From NCBI RefSeq assembly GCF_913773635.1, contig NZ_CAJYGQ010000009.1:1-64000 (forward strand): a stretch of 64,000 nt of DNA, written 5' to 3'. The number at the start of each line of letters is the position of its first letter. Within the stretch, counting starts at the first letter, position 1. This DNA comes from an uncultured Mucilaginibacter sp. GTDB taxonomy: Bacteria; Bacteroidota; Bacteroidia; Sphingobacteriales; Sphingobacteriaceae. The notes beneath the pieces were generated by a model. The model did not search any database. It was not told the DNA's origin and worked only from the letters and a program-made list of their open reading frames with translations. Of the stretch, positions 1 through 10,800 are shown piece after piece. The position numbers were made by a program, and so were the translations under genes.

Positions 1-118
1 CTGTGTTGGCTTTAGCGTACTTTGAGGTAAAGCGTGAGGCAACATTCTGGGTTTGGCAGCTGGTTAGGAAAGCAGCAGCGAAAAGGATGATGGCGGCGAA
101 GGTAAAGTTAGTTTTCAT
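1..118 (-). CDS. N-terminus of a lipoprotein, truncated by the window edge
   Basis: An open frame starts with ATG at 118 on the minus strand and runs off the left end (39 codons visible). It reads as a short positively charged start, a hydrophobic stretch AAIILFAAAFL and then a lipobox-like LTSC, so the product is probably a lipoprotein attached through that Cys. The visible mature part (QTQNVASRFTSKYAKANT) is not diagnostic of any family and I give no function. The frame is too short for the ORF track. Confidence 0.6.
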   Translation of the reverse strand, partial: MKTNFTFAAIILFAAAFLTSCQTQNVASRFTSKYAKANT

Positions 119-431
119 ATCAATCAGTCAGGGGAAAGGGTGTGTTCTTATTTTGTTGTTGTTGTTTGATAAGTAATAGGCAACTGCTGTACCAGCAGCC
201 GCTCAAAAACAGCAAACGAAGCAAAAACGGCCTTGGCACCTATAAAAACGCATGTTTCACATCGTGCCAAAAGCATTAAGCAAGACAAACAGCGATTAAC
301 CTGTGGTTAAGTTTTCCCCAACTTTACTCAACCATTGGGGAATTGCGCCTTTACAGTTTATGATGCGAATGTGATGACCCCATTTGAAACGACAATGCCT
401 CCTGTTTAGGAGGCATTACTTTGGTTATCAC
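119..431. other. Intergenic region with small inverted repeats upstream of the lipoprotein gene
   Basis: No convincing ORF lies here. It holds the upstream region of the minus-strand lipoprotein gene and, at its right end, the terminator of the GH43 gene. Three short inverted repeats are visible: CTGCTG-tac-CAGCAG (184-198), TTAACC-tgt-GGTTAA (296-310), and CCCCAA/TTGGGG arms around 316-341. None has a T-tract that would make it a terminator. I found no clear TAnnTTTG promoter for the minus strand. Confidence 0.4.
394..417 (-). terminator. Hairpin terminator of the GH43 gene
   Basis: Perfect 9-bp arms AATGCCTCC / GGAGGCATT around a 6-nt loop lie just past the stop codon of the minus-strand GH43 gene. 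The T-tract is weak, so termination efficiency is uncertain. Confidence 0.65.
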
Positions 432-1487
432 TTAAAACTTCATATCCATCTTCCAATAATTGGCAAGTTTTTGCGCTTCTTTTTTTGTGATTTGTATAAC
501 AGCAGGATGCTTAGGAACGGAGAAGTTAGTGGACTTCATAATACCATCATTAAAACGGCCTAAATTCTTGAAGTTTACAAAATCAGTTGTTTCGCTAAAG
601 CCAAAATTGTGAGGGTTGATACGATATATATCATAAATTAAAATCCACTTATTTTTCCCTATTAGCTTATACACAGTTGGTGCCTCACATCCAACCGGTT
701 CAGGGTCGTACCATTTTGGGTCATATACATAGCCCGTATGTACCGAGTCAGATACCGCCTGCTTAACGCCCGAAGCACCATCATGCGAAGCATAAAACAT
801 ATGAAACTTGTTTCCAACTTTTGTAATGTCGGCATCAATATACGCAACCCCGTTTGGATACTCAAACAAAGGCATGGGAAGGGTTTCCATGCGGTCGAAG
901 CTCTGATTCATGTACGTGTAGTAAACTTTTTCCTTACCACTGCCAAAACGCATGGTAAAGTAAAGCATCGGCTTTTTCTTCACCTCATCATAAATCATTT
1001 CGGGTGCCCACGCACAGCCAATGTCAGCCAACTCGGGGAATGCCTTATCAACGCGCAAAACCTGGTGCGACCAATGAAGTAAATCTGCCGATTTCATCAG
1101 TACCAATCCCCTGTTATTCCCCCATCCATACTGCTTTCCATCGCGTTCCCACTGCGTGTTTCGGTAGCCTTCTTTTTGTGCGTAAATATGCAAGTCGGTC
1201 AAAGCCATATAAAACATATTATCGGCTCCACGGTAAATGTATGGGTCGCGTATACCTTTTTGTTCGGCAATCGTATCGCCGGCTATAACCGGCTTGCCTT
1301 GGTTCACATCAGTAAAACTATAGCCATCTTTACTTAAGGCCATATAAAGCCCATGCGTATCATCTTTAAAGTAAACCATAAGGTAAGCACCCATTGCTTT
1401 TTCTTTGGGCACTTTGCTTTTTTGAGCTAATACACCACAGCAAGATAATAGCACAAGCGCTATGCTAAGAAAACTGGTCTTTGTCAT
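432..1487 (-). CDS. Secreted glycoside hydrolase, family 43-like (five-bladed propeller)
   Basis: Predicted exported glycosidase acting on arabinose- or xylose-containing polysaccharide; the substrate cannot be read from sequence. The track starts the ORF at 1574, but ATG 1487 (MTKTSFLSIALVLLS) begins a proper signal peptide and is chosen, giving 351 aa. Cleavage could be after VLA or at a lipobox-like LLSC. GH43 landmarks occur in order: GIRDPYIY with a likely catalytic Asp near residue 81, WAPEMIYD with Glu 163, YIDADIT with Asp 218/220 (pKa modulator region), and CEAPTVYK with Glu 268, the probable general acid. Length suits a single-domain GH43/GH117-clan enzyme without a carbohydrate-binding module. 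It appears to be a single-gene unit with its own terminator. Family call is firm, specificity unknown. Confidence 0.85.
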   Translation of the reverse strand: MTKTSFLSIALVLLSCCGVLAQKSKVPKEKAMGAYLMVYFKDDTHGLYMALSKDGYSFTDVNQGKPVIAGDTIAEQKGIRDPYIYRGADNMFYMALTDLHIYAQKEGYRNTQWERDGKQYGWGNNRGLVLMKSADLLHWSHQVLRVDKAFPELADIGCAWAPEMIYDEVKKKPMLYFTMRFGSGKEKVYYTYMNQSFDRMETLPMPLFEYPNGVAYIDADITKVGNKFHMFYASHDGASGVKQAVSDSVHTGYVYDPKWYDPEPVGCEAPTVYKLIGKNKWILIYDIYRINPHNFGFSETTDFVNFKNLGRFNDGIMKSTNFSVPKHPAVIQITKKEAQKLANYWKMDMKF

Positions 1488-1580
1488 TACGGAGAATAAT
1501 TGGTTGAGAAAGCTAAAATAAAGATTAATTGTCATAAGCACACTTGTAACGCAATAACTTTTGTTATACAACAATGCACA

Positions 1581-1620
1581 TAAGCAAAAGGCTGCCCTTG
1601 TTAAGGCAGCCTCTTGCTTA
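1581..1620 (-). terminator. Hairpin terminator of katG
   Basis: Arms TAAGCAAAAGGCTGCC and GGCAGCCTCTTGCTTA (16 bp with one mismatch) flank an 8-nt loop 19 bp past the katG stop codon on the minus strand. The lower stem on that strand ends CCTTTTGC. Confidence 0.7.
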
Positions 1621-1638
1621 TAAATAATTAATTAATAA

Positions 1639-3951
<2,313 letters not shown>

Positions 3952-4058
3952 TTAAGTTTTATCGGCTGATAAACAATGTAAAAGTATGAGTTAACACAAC
4001 ATCTTCACAATCGATTAGTTCTATTGATTATAGCCAGAAACTATATTTGTGCGTTTGT

Positions 4059-4096
4059 AACAACAAAGGCCCTCCATATTGAGGGCCTTTGTTGTT
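4059..4096 (-). terminator. Hairpin terminator of the TonB-domain gene
   Basis: Perfect 16-bp arms AACAACAAAGGCCCTC / GAGGGCCTTTGTTGTT with a 6-nt loop lie 38 bp past the stop of the minus-strand TonB-domain gene. The stem is nearly symmetric, so it could act on both strands. Confidence 0.8.
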
Positions 4097-4133
4097 GAAA
4101 CTATTATCTAACTCTGAAAGTTAACTGTAATGG

Positions 4134-4571
4134 TTAACTTTTCAAGGCAAAAACTACAGGTACTGTGTACCTTACGCGTACTTTTTTGCCATCCTGACTT
4201 CCGGCGGTCCAACGGGGTGATGCTTTTATTACACGTACGGCTTCGTCAACTAATAACGGCTCTATGCGGCCTACAGAATGTACATCAGTTATGCTTCCGT
4301 CTTTTTCAACAATGAAAGTCACGTTAACTCTTCCCTCTTTTTTTACCTTCTTGGCCGCTTCAGGATATTTCAAATTTTCTTTTAAATACTGTATAAAGCC
4401 AGACATGTCACCCGGAAAGCGCGGTAGTTTTTCTACCGTGGTGTATACCGGTTCATCATCTGTTTTTGCCTGTGCAAATGAGGCCGAACAAACCGAAGTT
4501 GCCATCAGCGTTAATAGTGCGGTCTTAGCTAATTTTTGTGCCAACGCCTTAGTGATTTTTTTGTAATTCAT
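4134..4571 (-). CDS. Exported protein with a TonB C-terminal domain
   Basis: Small periplasmic protein made of a signal peptide and one TonB_C-type fold. The track begins at 4604; ATG 4571 (MNYKKITKALAQ) is preferred because it directly precedes a basic and hydrophobic signal region ending SASFAQ, giving 145 aa. The TonB-C signature follows: RFPGDMSGFIQYLKENLKYPEAA, then GRVNVTFIVEKDGSI, then an alternating tail ending RYTVPVVFALK. Classical TonB keeps its N-terminal helix as an anchor to ExbBD. Here the N-terminus looks cleavable and no proline-rich linker is present, so it is probably not a full energy transducer. Such stand-alone domains are common in Bacteroidota. It has its own terminator and no ExbB/ExbD neighbour. 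Confidence 0.8.
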   Translation of the reverse strand: MNYKKITKALAQKLAKTALLTLMATSVCSASFAQAKTDDEPVYTTVEKLPRFPGDMSGFIQYLKENLKYPEAAKKVKKEGRVNVTFIVEKDGSITDVHSVGRIEPLLVDEAVRVIKASPRWTAGSQDGKKVRVRYTVPVVFALKS

Positions 4572-4650
4572 GTTTCTAAAATTTAGTTTATAAGCTTTAC
4601 TCAAATATAACTAAATATTTAGTTATTGGTTCTTTTGAAAATTTTTTTAA

Positions 4651-4680
4651 AAAAAAGCCGCCGATGAATCACCGGCGGCA
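4651..4680 (-). terminator. Intrinsic terminator of the sigma/HEAT/DUF4097 operon
   Basis: Arms GCCGCCG / CGGCGGC (7 bp, GC only) with a 9-nt loop are followed on the minus strand by eight T residues. It lies about 20 bp past the last operon gene and is a textbook intrinsic terminator. Confidence 0.88.
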
Positions 4681-4698
4681 TCAAACATTTATTTTTAG

Positions 4699-5421
4699 TT
4701 ATTGCTTTCGCATATAAATTTTCCCGTAAGTTGATTTCAAATCATATGCCGGGCCCTTACCCGGCTGGGCAGTAATGGAAGTAAAGAAGTCACGCTTGGT
4801 ATTATCTGTCAAAACCAGGTCGAGGTTTGAATAAATATGTCCGTAACTTGTGGTAGCCTTAATTTGACCTACCTGGGCTTTATTCAATGTTGCGTCAATT
4901 CCGCCGTAAACAGCATCTACAATAACAGGTGTGTTACAATTTACCAGTTGAACCATTCCGTAGGTAGATTTAACAGTGGTTGGTGTATTTACCGGCACTT
5001 TCACTTCTATACTAACATCCATATCAACACCGTTGGAATATGAGCGTATAACGCCCATTTTACTTTTATAAGCTTTAAAGTCGGCCTCAGTTTTAAATAC
5101 AATCTTTTTACCGGCTTCCTGCACTGTATACCTATGCGGCAGTTTATCCAAATCGGTTAGCTTGTTGCTTATTTGTAATACACCGTTATTAATCCGGTCT
5201 GACAAGGTAAATGCGTCGTCGTTTTCGCCATCATTTATGTTTACTTTAGCATTTACTGATACTTCGTTTTTATCCCACGTGGTAATTTTCACTACCGGAT
5301 AATCAAACTTTAACTCCAATGGCTGACCTTTTTTGATTGGATAACTTTTGTTTATTACAGTTTGTGCGCCGACAACGTTGGCCACAACTAAACCCAACCA
5401 CAGCATTAATAAATGTTTCAT
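4699..5421 (-). CDS. Exported DUF4097-like beta-repeat protein, operon copy 2
   Basis: 240-aa exported protein of unknown function. The signal peptide is MKHLLMLWLGLVVANVVGAQ. The rest is rich in short alternating beta strands with recurring motifs of the type STYGMVQL, YGGIDATL, TSYGHIYSN and STYGKIYMRK, the pattern of DUF4097-type putative adhesins that fold as a right-handed beta helix. It is a paralogue of the upstream gene: both end in ST(Y/F)GK(I/V)Y(M/L)RK. It is the last gene of a four-gene minus-strand operon led by an ECF sigma factor, 23 bp from its paralogue and followed by a strong terminator. The role is probably at the envelope, either as effector or as sensed component; that is inference. 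Confidence 0.75.
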   Translation of the reverse strand: MKHLLMLWLGLVVANVVGAQTVINKSYPIKKGQPLELKFDYPVVKITTWDKNEVSVNAKVNINDGENDDAFTLSDRINNGVLQISNKLTDLDKLPHRYTVQEAGKKIVFKTEADFKAYKSKMGVIRSYSNGVDMDVSIEVKVPVNTPTTVKSTYGMVQLVNCNTPVIVDAVYGGIDATLNKAQVGQIKATTSYGHIYSNLDLVLTDNTKRDFFTSITAQPGKGPAYDLKSTYGKIYMRKQ

Positions 5422-5444
5422 GATTTTAAACTTAGGCTTGATAA

Positions 5445-6215
5445 CTAAATTGCTTTACGAAGGTATACTTTGCCAAAGGTTGAGGTTAAGTTAAACTCAG
5501 TACCTCCACCGTTTAGCGTTCCGGCTATATTGCCTGTATATTCTACCATTTCATCATCTTGAGCGCGCTTTTTAAGCTCAATGTTTAAATCAGAAGATGC
5601 AAACACATTACCATGTGTTGTATTGAGTTTTAGGTTAGCTTTTGTAGTACCCGGTACAGCAACATCAACTGTAGCGTACATCGAAGAAATGGTTATTGGA
5701 CCGGCAATTTTGTCTTTAAACTTTGCTTTTACGTTACCATATATACTGTTAACTGTAACCGGGCCAGTAATGTCTTCCAGTTCTACAGAGTTAGTACGTA
5801 CTGATATATCAATCTCTTTATTGATGTTTTTAAAAATAACCTTTCCGGCGTTGATCATGTTCTGCCAATTATAAGATACGCTCACGCCGCGTGGAACTTT
5901 AATTTTAACCTTACCTATGTTTGAGGCTACCTCATTTACTTCTATAGTTGTTCCTTTATCGGCAACGTTAATGCCTATGTTTGTATTATCAACAACACCG
6001 GTGCCACTAAGTAATCTTAAACCGGCCGCGCGCTCATCGGCATACTTCTTATCCTCTGAGGTAAAAATGATTTCCTTGCCATCATAGCCCTCTATGGTAA
6101 CCGATGGCAGTTTGATTAACAATCTTCCTGTTGCTTTGGCAACCTTATATTCCTGAGCAAAAGCATGGCTTATTGCCGTTAATAGAACCATTATAGTTAA
6201 TAACCTGATTTTCAT
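5445..6215 (-). CDS. Exported DUF4097-like beta-repeat protein, operon copy 1
   Basis: 256-aa protein with a clear signal peptide (MKIRLLTIMVLLTAISHAFAQ). The mature part is a beta-strand-rich repeat protein of the DUF4097 type, with segments such as SIYGNVKAKF, SMYATVDVAV, TTHGNVFAS and STFGKVYLRK spaced about 20-40 residues apart. It is paralogous to the next gene downstream, which points to a tandem duplication. No catalytic motif is visible. It sits third in the sigma factor / HEAT protein / DUF4097 / DUF4097 operon, 81 bp after the HEAT gene. Function unknown; location periplasmic or surface by signal peptide. Confidence 0.75.
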   Translation of the reverse strand: MKIRLLTIMVLLTAISHAFAQEYKVAKATGRLLIKLPSVTIEGYDGKEIIFTSEDKKYADERAAGLRLLSGTGVVDNTNIGINVADKGTTIEVNEVASNIGKVKIKVPRGVSVSYNWQNMINAGKVIFKNINKEIDISVRTNSVELEDITGPVTVNSIYGNVKAKFKDKIAGPITISSMYATVDVAVPGTTKANLKLNTTHGNVFASSDLNIELKKRAQDDEMVEYTGNIAGTLNGGGTEFNLTSTFGKVYLRKAI

Positions 6216-6296
6216 TTTAACAAAGTTTTTATAAGTTTATATTTTATAGTGATGGCATAGTCGACGTATACCTTCGATTTCAAAGTGAACAAATGA

Positions 6297-7130
6297 TCAT
6301 GATCCGCGTAGTTGAAAGGCACCGGAGTATGCGGTTTCGCGCACAGCATCCATTTTACTTTCATCCTTTACCATGCCTTCCAGTTCGGTTAATATTGCCG
6401 ATTCTTTCATGCGCGTTAGCAGTTCAATAAGTGCTATCTGAACCATAGGGTCCTGTTGTTTCTTTAGAGACTTTACCAGCTGTTTGCGCACGTAGCTTTC
6501 CTTGTAAAACTTAGCCAATCCATCTAGCGCCGCCATCCTTACATTGGTGTTAGGATCGTTATTCATGGTTTCTACCAAAACGTCAACCACATCGTTACTC
6601 AGGTTTTTAAATTCACCTGTTTGTGAAAGCGCCTTTAAACGGCTGGCAGGCGATGATTGGTCATTCAACTTATCAAACAAAACCTTTTTATATGAACTCT
6701 GCCCTGTTTCGGAAAAGCTTTTAGATAAACGGCTTTTACGTTGGGCTATATCCTGATCAACATCATCAAAACGATGCTGCTGAGGAGCCGGACCGGCTGC
6801 ATATTCTTGCTGCGGCTCAGTAGCGTTTGGCGCAATTGGCTGCTGAATTACCTGCGGTTTAGGCGATGTTTTCACTACGCTTTGCGCCACATTATTTGTT
6901 TGGTTATAAAGCCACAAAACGAAACTTAAACCTATAACCAGGCAAGCGGCAGCAACCCACCTCATGGCAGTGAAGCTTACTACAATGCCCGTTTTCTTTT
7001 CAACCGGTTTAATTTGATGAACCGGTTGCTGCATTTGTTCGAGAATACGGTTTAACACCGCCGGATTTGGCATACGTGTATCCAGTTCTTCGTTATGCTT
7101 GCTTATAAATTCTTCCAGTTTACCTTTCAT
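6297..7130 (-). CDS. Single-TM HEAT-repeat protein, candidate anti-sigma factor
   Basis: 277-aa protein overlapping the sigma-factor gene by 11 bp (the ATG sits in ATGAAAGGTAA, whose TAA stops the sigma gene), so translation is likely coupled. Residues 1-55 are charged and presumably cytoplasmic. One membrane helix (WVAAACLVIGLSFVLWLY) lies around residues 58-76. A Pro/Gln-rich linker follows, and the C-terminal half holds helical HEAT-type repeats (NVRMAALDGLAKFY, PMVQIALIELLTRM). The layout of cytoplasmic head, one TM and periplasmic sensor is that of transmembrane anti-sigma factors, but I do not see a zinc-binding ZAS motif, so that role is inferred from topology and gene position. Confidence 0.7.
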   Translation of the reverse strand: MKGKLEEFISKHNEELDTRMPNPAVLNRILEQMQQPVHQIKPVEKKTGIVVSFTAMRWVAAACLVIGLSFVLWLYNQTNNVAQSVVKTSPKPQVIQQPIAPNATEPQQEYAAGPAPQQHRFDDVDQDIAQRKSRLSKSFSETGQSSYKKVLFDKLNDQSSPASRLKALSQTGEFKNLSNDVVDVLVETMNNDPNTNVRMAALDGLAKFYKESYVRKQLVKSLKKQQDPMVQIALIELLTRMKESAILTELEGMVKDESKMDAVRETAYSGAFQLRGS

Positions 7131-7659
7131 AATGCCCCTCTTTTAACATTTCTAAAACCTTGGCCTTAGCCCTGAAGTACTGAACCCTAACTGTGCTATT
7201 TGACATTCCCAGCATTTGCGCAATTTCAACCTGCGGAATGTTTTCAACCGCGTACAACTGAAATATTGTGCGATAAGCCAAAGGCAGCTCTTCAATTGCC
7301 TGACTTATGCGGTTCATATTATATTCAAACTCCTCCTCATCTACAATTTCATCAACAATCACGGTTGTTTCCGGCTCAAGCTCGGTTAGTTCAAGTCGTT
7401 TTTTTCGCAGCCAGTTTATGGCTTTGTTTATAGCAATCCTTTTAATCCACGGCCTGAAACTATCAGCATTAGTAAGCTTGGCTATAGCATGATAAGCATC
7501 AACAAAAGCTTCCTGCATAATATCCTCTGCTTCGCCGGTGTGTTCTACATACCGGCATATAGCATTGTACACATACTTTGCATTATGCTCATATAACTTT
7601 GTGTAAGCGTACGGATCGCCGTTTTTACACATTGCTACGAGGTCTTGTTGTGATATCAT
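7120..7659 (-). CDS. ECF-family RNA polymerase sigma factor
   Basis: 179-aa alternative sigma factor directing RNA polymerase to a regulon that probably includes its own operon. Region 2 is seen in KYVYNAICRYVEHTGEAEDIMQEAFVDAYHAI, with DSFRPWIKRIAINKAINWLRKKR completing the core-binding and -10 recognition part. Region 4 is a helix-turn-helix in IPQVEIAQMLGMSNSTVRVQYFRAKAKV. Acidic residues link the two. Start ATG 7659 fits the family's usual N-terminus (DLVAMCKNGDPYAYTKLYE). It heads an operon with the HEAT protein and two DUF4097-like genes. It is not a FecI-type gene with a FecR partner, unlike the second sigma factor at 61742. Confidence 0.92.
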   Translation of the reverse strand: MISQQDLVAMCKNGDPYAYTKLYEHNAKYVYNAICRYVEHTGEAEDIMQEAFVDAYHAIAKLTNADSFRPWIKRIAINKAINWLRKKRLELTELEPETTVIVDEIVDEEEFEYNMNRISQAIEELPLAYRTIFQLYAVENIPQVEIAQMLGMSNSTVRVQYFRAKAKVLEMLKEGHYER

Positions 7660-7835
7660 TTACAGTTGTAATCCTAAAATTTCTGGTCAGCTACTTTAAT
7701 GTCGTAATGTTGATTGGAATGTTACAACAAATTAAAAGAATTTTAAAAATTGTCGGTTACGGTGGTAACAAGCTTTGCAATGTCACTTATAAGGATAGAT
7801 ATACGCTCTTAATTTATTGTAATAACCTACAAAAA

Positions 7836-7860
7836 AAAGGAATGCTACAAGCATTCCTTT
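7836..7860 (-). terminator. Intrinsic terminator of the phytochrome/CheBR-kinase operon
   Basis: Perfect 10-bp arms AAAGGAATGC / GCATTCCTTT with a 5-nt loop are followed on the minus strand by a T run (complement of A 7831-7838). It lies 33 bp past the kinase stop codon. The remainder of 7660-7893 holds no ORF and is the upstream region of the sigma-factor operon. Confidence 0.85.
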
Positions 7861-7893
7861 AACAATTATGATTTGATATAAATTTTATTCCAT

Positions 7894-10800
7894 TTAATCC
7901 ACCTGGCTTAACGGAATTTCAAACCAAAACACAGAACCTTCATTTTCGTGGCTTTCAACGCCAATCTCTCCACCATGACGGTGAATAATATCTGCCGTAA
8001 TGTATAGACCCAAACCTAAGCCCGAAAACTTTTGAGATGACTCTTGCACACGGAAGAAACGGTCAAATACCTGCTCTTTTTTATCATCAGGTATGCCTAT
8101 CCCAAAATCCTGTACAGATAGGTGAAGCGTGTTTTTATCTGTTATCTTTTGCGTAATTATGATCTCTTTGGCATCTGGGGAATATTTAACTGCGTTTGAT
8201 ACAAAATTGCTTAAGACCTGCTCTAATCTATGCTTGTCAGCTTCAATTTCTACATCGGCGTTGCCTTGCAATACTAGCCGGTGCGTACTAATGTGCGATT
8301 GACTATCGTCAATACATTCCTTGATAACCGCACCCGCGTTGAACCGCGTAAAGTTAAATTGCATTTTACCAGCATGTATCTTTGTAACATCAAGCAAATC
8401 ATCAACAATTGCGGTTAAACGACCTGTTTGTTTATTTGCACGTTCAATAAAAGGATATACTTTTTCATAAGCATCTGCCTCTCTGCCGGCAATACGCTGC
8501 ATTATCTGCAATGATCCTTTTAAACTTGTAATAGGTGTTTTAAGTTCATGACTTGCAATACTCATAAACTCATCCTTTTGCTGCATTAGCTCGCGGGTTG
8601 CATTTTGCGACTTAACAAGCTCAGTAACCTCAAAACCAAAAAAAGCTATACCATCAACCTGCTCGCGCTCGTTATAAATTGGAATAAACAAATAATCAAG
8701 CCAGGCATCAGTAAGTTGCCCTGTTTCAGGATTGATTTTTTTTACGTTGTAAGCTTTTCCCGATTTAGATTCTCCTGTGTGATAAAGTTTTTCATCATTC
8801 GCAAACAAGCGCGAGGTATTCAGCCCGCTATGTGCCTCTTTTGTCGGCAAGCCAATCATATTATCGCGCTGATAGAACGCATCAAAGGCTTTGTTTGTAA
8901 ATTCATAACGCAGCTCGGTCCCACGCCTTATACTGATTAGGGCGGGTGCATTTAAGAAGATACCGTAAAACTCTTCCTGTTGCTTACGTATAAACTCCTG
9001 TAATTCGCGCCTGTTTCGCTCAATTTCCTTTTGGTGGGATAGATCAATAATATAACAAACCGAATTTGCTTCTATATCATCCTCAAGCCTAGCTGCACCC
9101 ATTAATACAGGCACCCTGCTTCCATCACGACGAATGTATTCCTTTTCAAAAGGCGGGCAAAAACCGTTCTTATTTAGCTGCTCTACCGCTTTGCGACTAA
9201 TACCCATATATTCAACAGGCGTTAGCTTATCCCATCCTAATGCACCTTTGTTTAAATCTTCAATGGTGTAGCCCACCATGTTTAAAAATACATCGTTAGC
9301 TTCAATAATCTGACCATCGAACCGGGCAAATAACATCCCGATCATGTCTGATTCAAAAATTTTGCGGAAACGGCTTTCGCTTTTGTTCAAACGTTTTTCA
9401 GCCTCTACAATGCGGGTTATTTCAACAATCGATCCTACCATACGATAAGGCGTATCATAGGCATCATGTAGTATGTTACCCCTATCTAAAATAATAGCGT
9501 AACTGTCATCAGCTTTCTTAAACCTATACTCGGCCGACCAATTGTGCTTGCCTTTGTTTATGGCTTCATGTACGCTCTTTTCAACGCGTTTTCTATCATC
9601 GGGATGCACCTTATCAAACCAATAGCCAATGTTGCTGCTCTCGCTGTTATTTTCATAACCAAACATGGAAGTAAAATTGTCGCTTCTCCACATTTCATTG
9701 GTCACCAGGTTCCAATCCCATATGGTATCATTTGTTGCCTGCGATACTAAATTAAAGCGCTCCTCACTTTGAGTTAAGCTCATGGTGCGCTCTAAAATTT
9801 TATCTTCCAGTTCGGTATTAAGCTTCTTCAAATTTTCGCGGGCACTTACCAGCTCATTATAGTTTTTACGCAGCTTTTGTTCATTTTGCCTACGTTCAGT
9901 AATGTCTGTCAGTGTTACTGCAAAGCCATCAGCAACCTGGCTTGCCATAAGTATGTACCATCCTTTATCTTCATAGTACACCTCTTGTTGCAGCGTCCCT
10001 CCTTTTTGCGTTACCTGCTTCAAGCGCTCAAATACATTGTCCTGCAGCAAAAAATGCAAGTGCTTTTTAAGGAGCTGTCCTTTTAATTCGGTATCTGTTT
10101 TACTTAATAGCTGGGCAGCCATACGGTTGGCCATCAAGCATTTAAAATCGGACAGTTGCCCATTATTGTTACGAACGGCCCCAAATACCATTATAGCGCT
10201 TAAACTTGTGCTAAATACGCCCGAAACGATGCTGTTAAGTTCGGTAATAGTGCTTATGTCAACAAAGCTGATTACTACGCCATCACGTTCCTTGTCTTTT
10301 TTGATATAAGGTAGCACTCTGAGCAAGCAATGCTTTCCGTCTTTCAATTCAACTTCTTTTTCAACCAAATGTGCCGGGTTGTTAAGCACTTCCTGAATAT
10401 CGGCTAAAAAGTTTTCGTACTTTATATTGTTAGATATATGTTTGATAGGCCGGCCAATATCTGCCTCTATCAAGTTAACCATCATCACAGCAGCCGGATT
10501 AAATTTGCGGATTCGCATATCCTGATCCACAAATATCTGCCCTATATCAACGCTTTTAAAGTAGTTGTTCAAATCATCATTAAGATCAATCAATTCTTTG
10601 ATCTTAAGCTGATGCTCTGTATTTAACGTGTGTAATTCCTCATTGAGTGATTGCAGCTCTTCGTTACTTGATTGCAATTCTTCATTGGCCGAAAGCAACT
10701 CCTCATTACTTGATTGCAGCTCCTCGTTGGTGGTTTCCATCTCCTCCACGGCCATTTGCAGGTTACCACGCACCTCACTGAGTTCGTTCTCTAACTCGTT

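Noticed and set aside
4059-4096. Similar AACAACAAAGNCC hairpins at 4059 and 29172 considered as a dispersed repeat family
   Set aside because: Both lie immediately after genes and act as terminators; similarity is limited to the AACAACAAAG/CTTTGTTGTT stem base.
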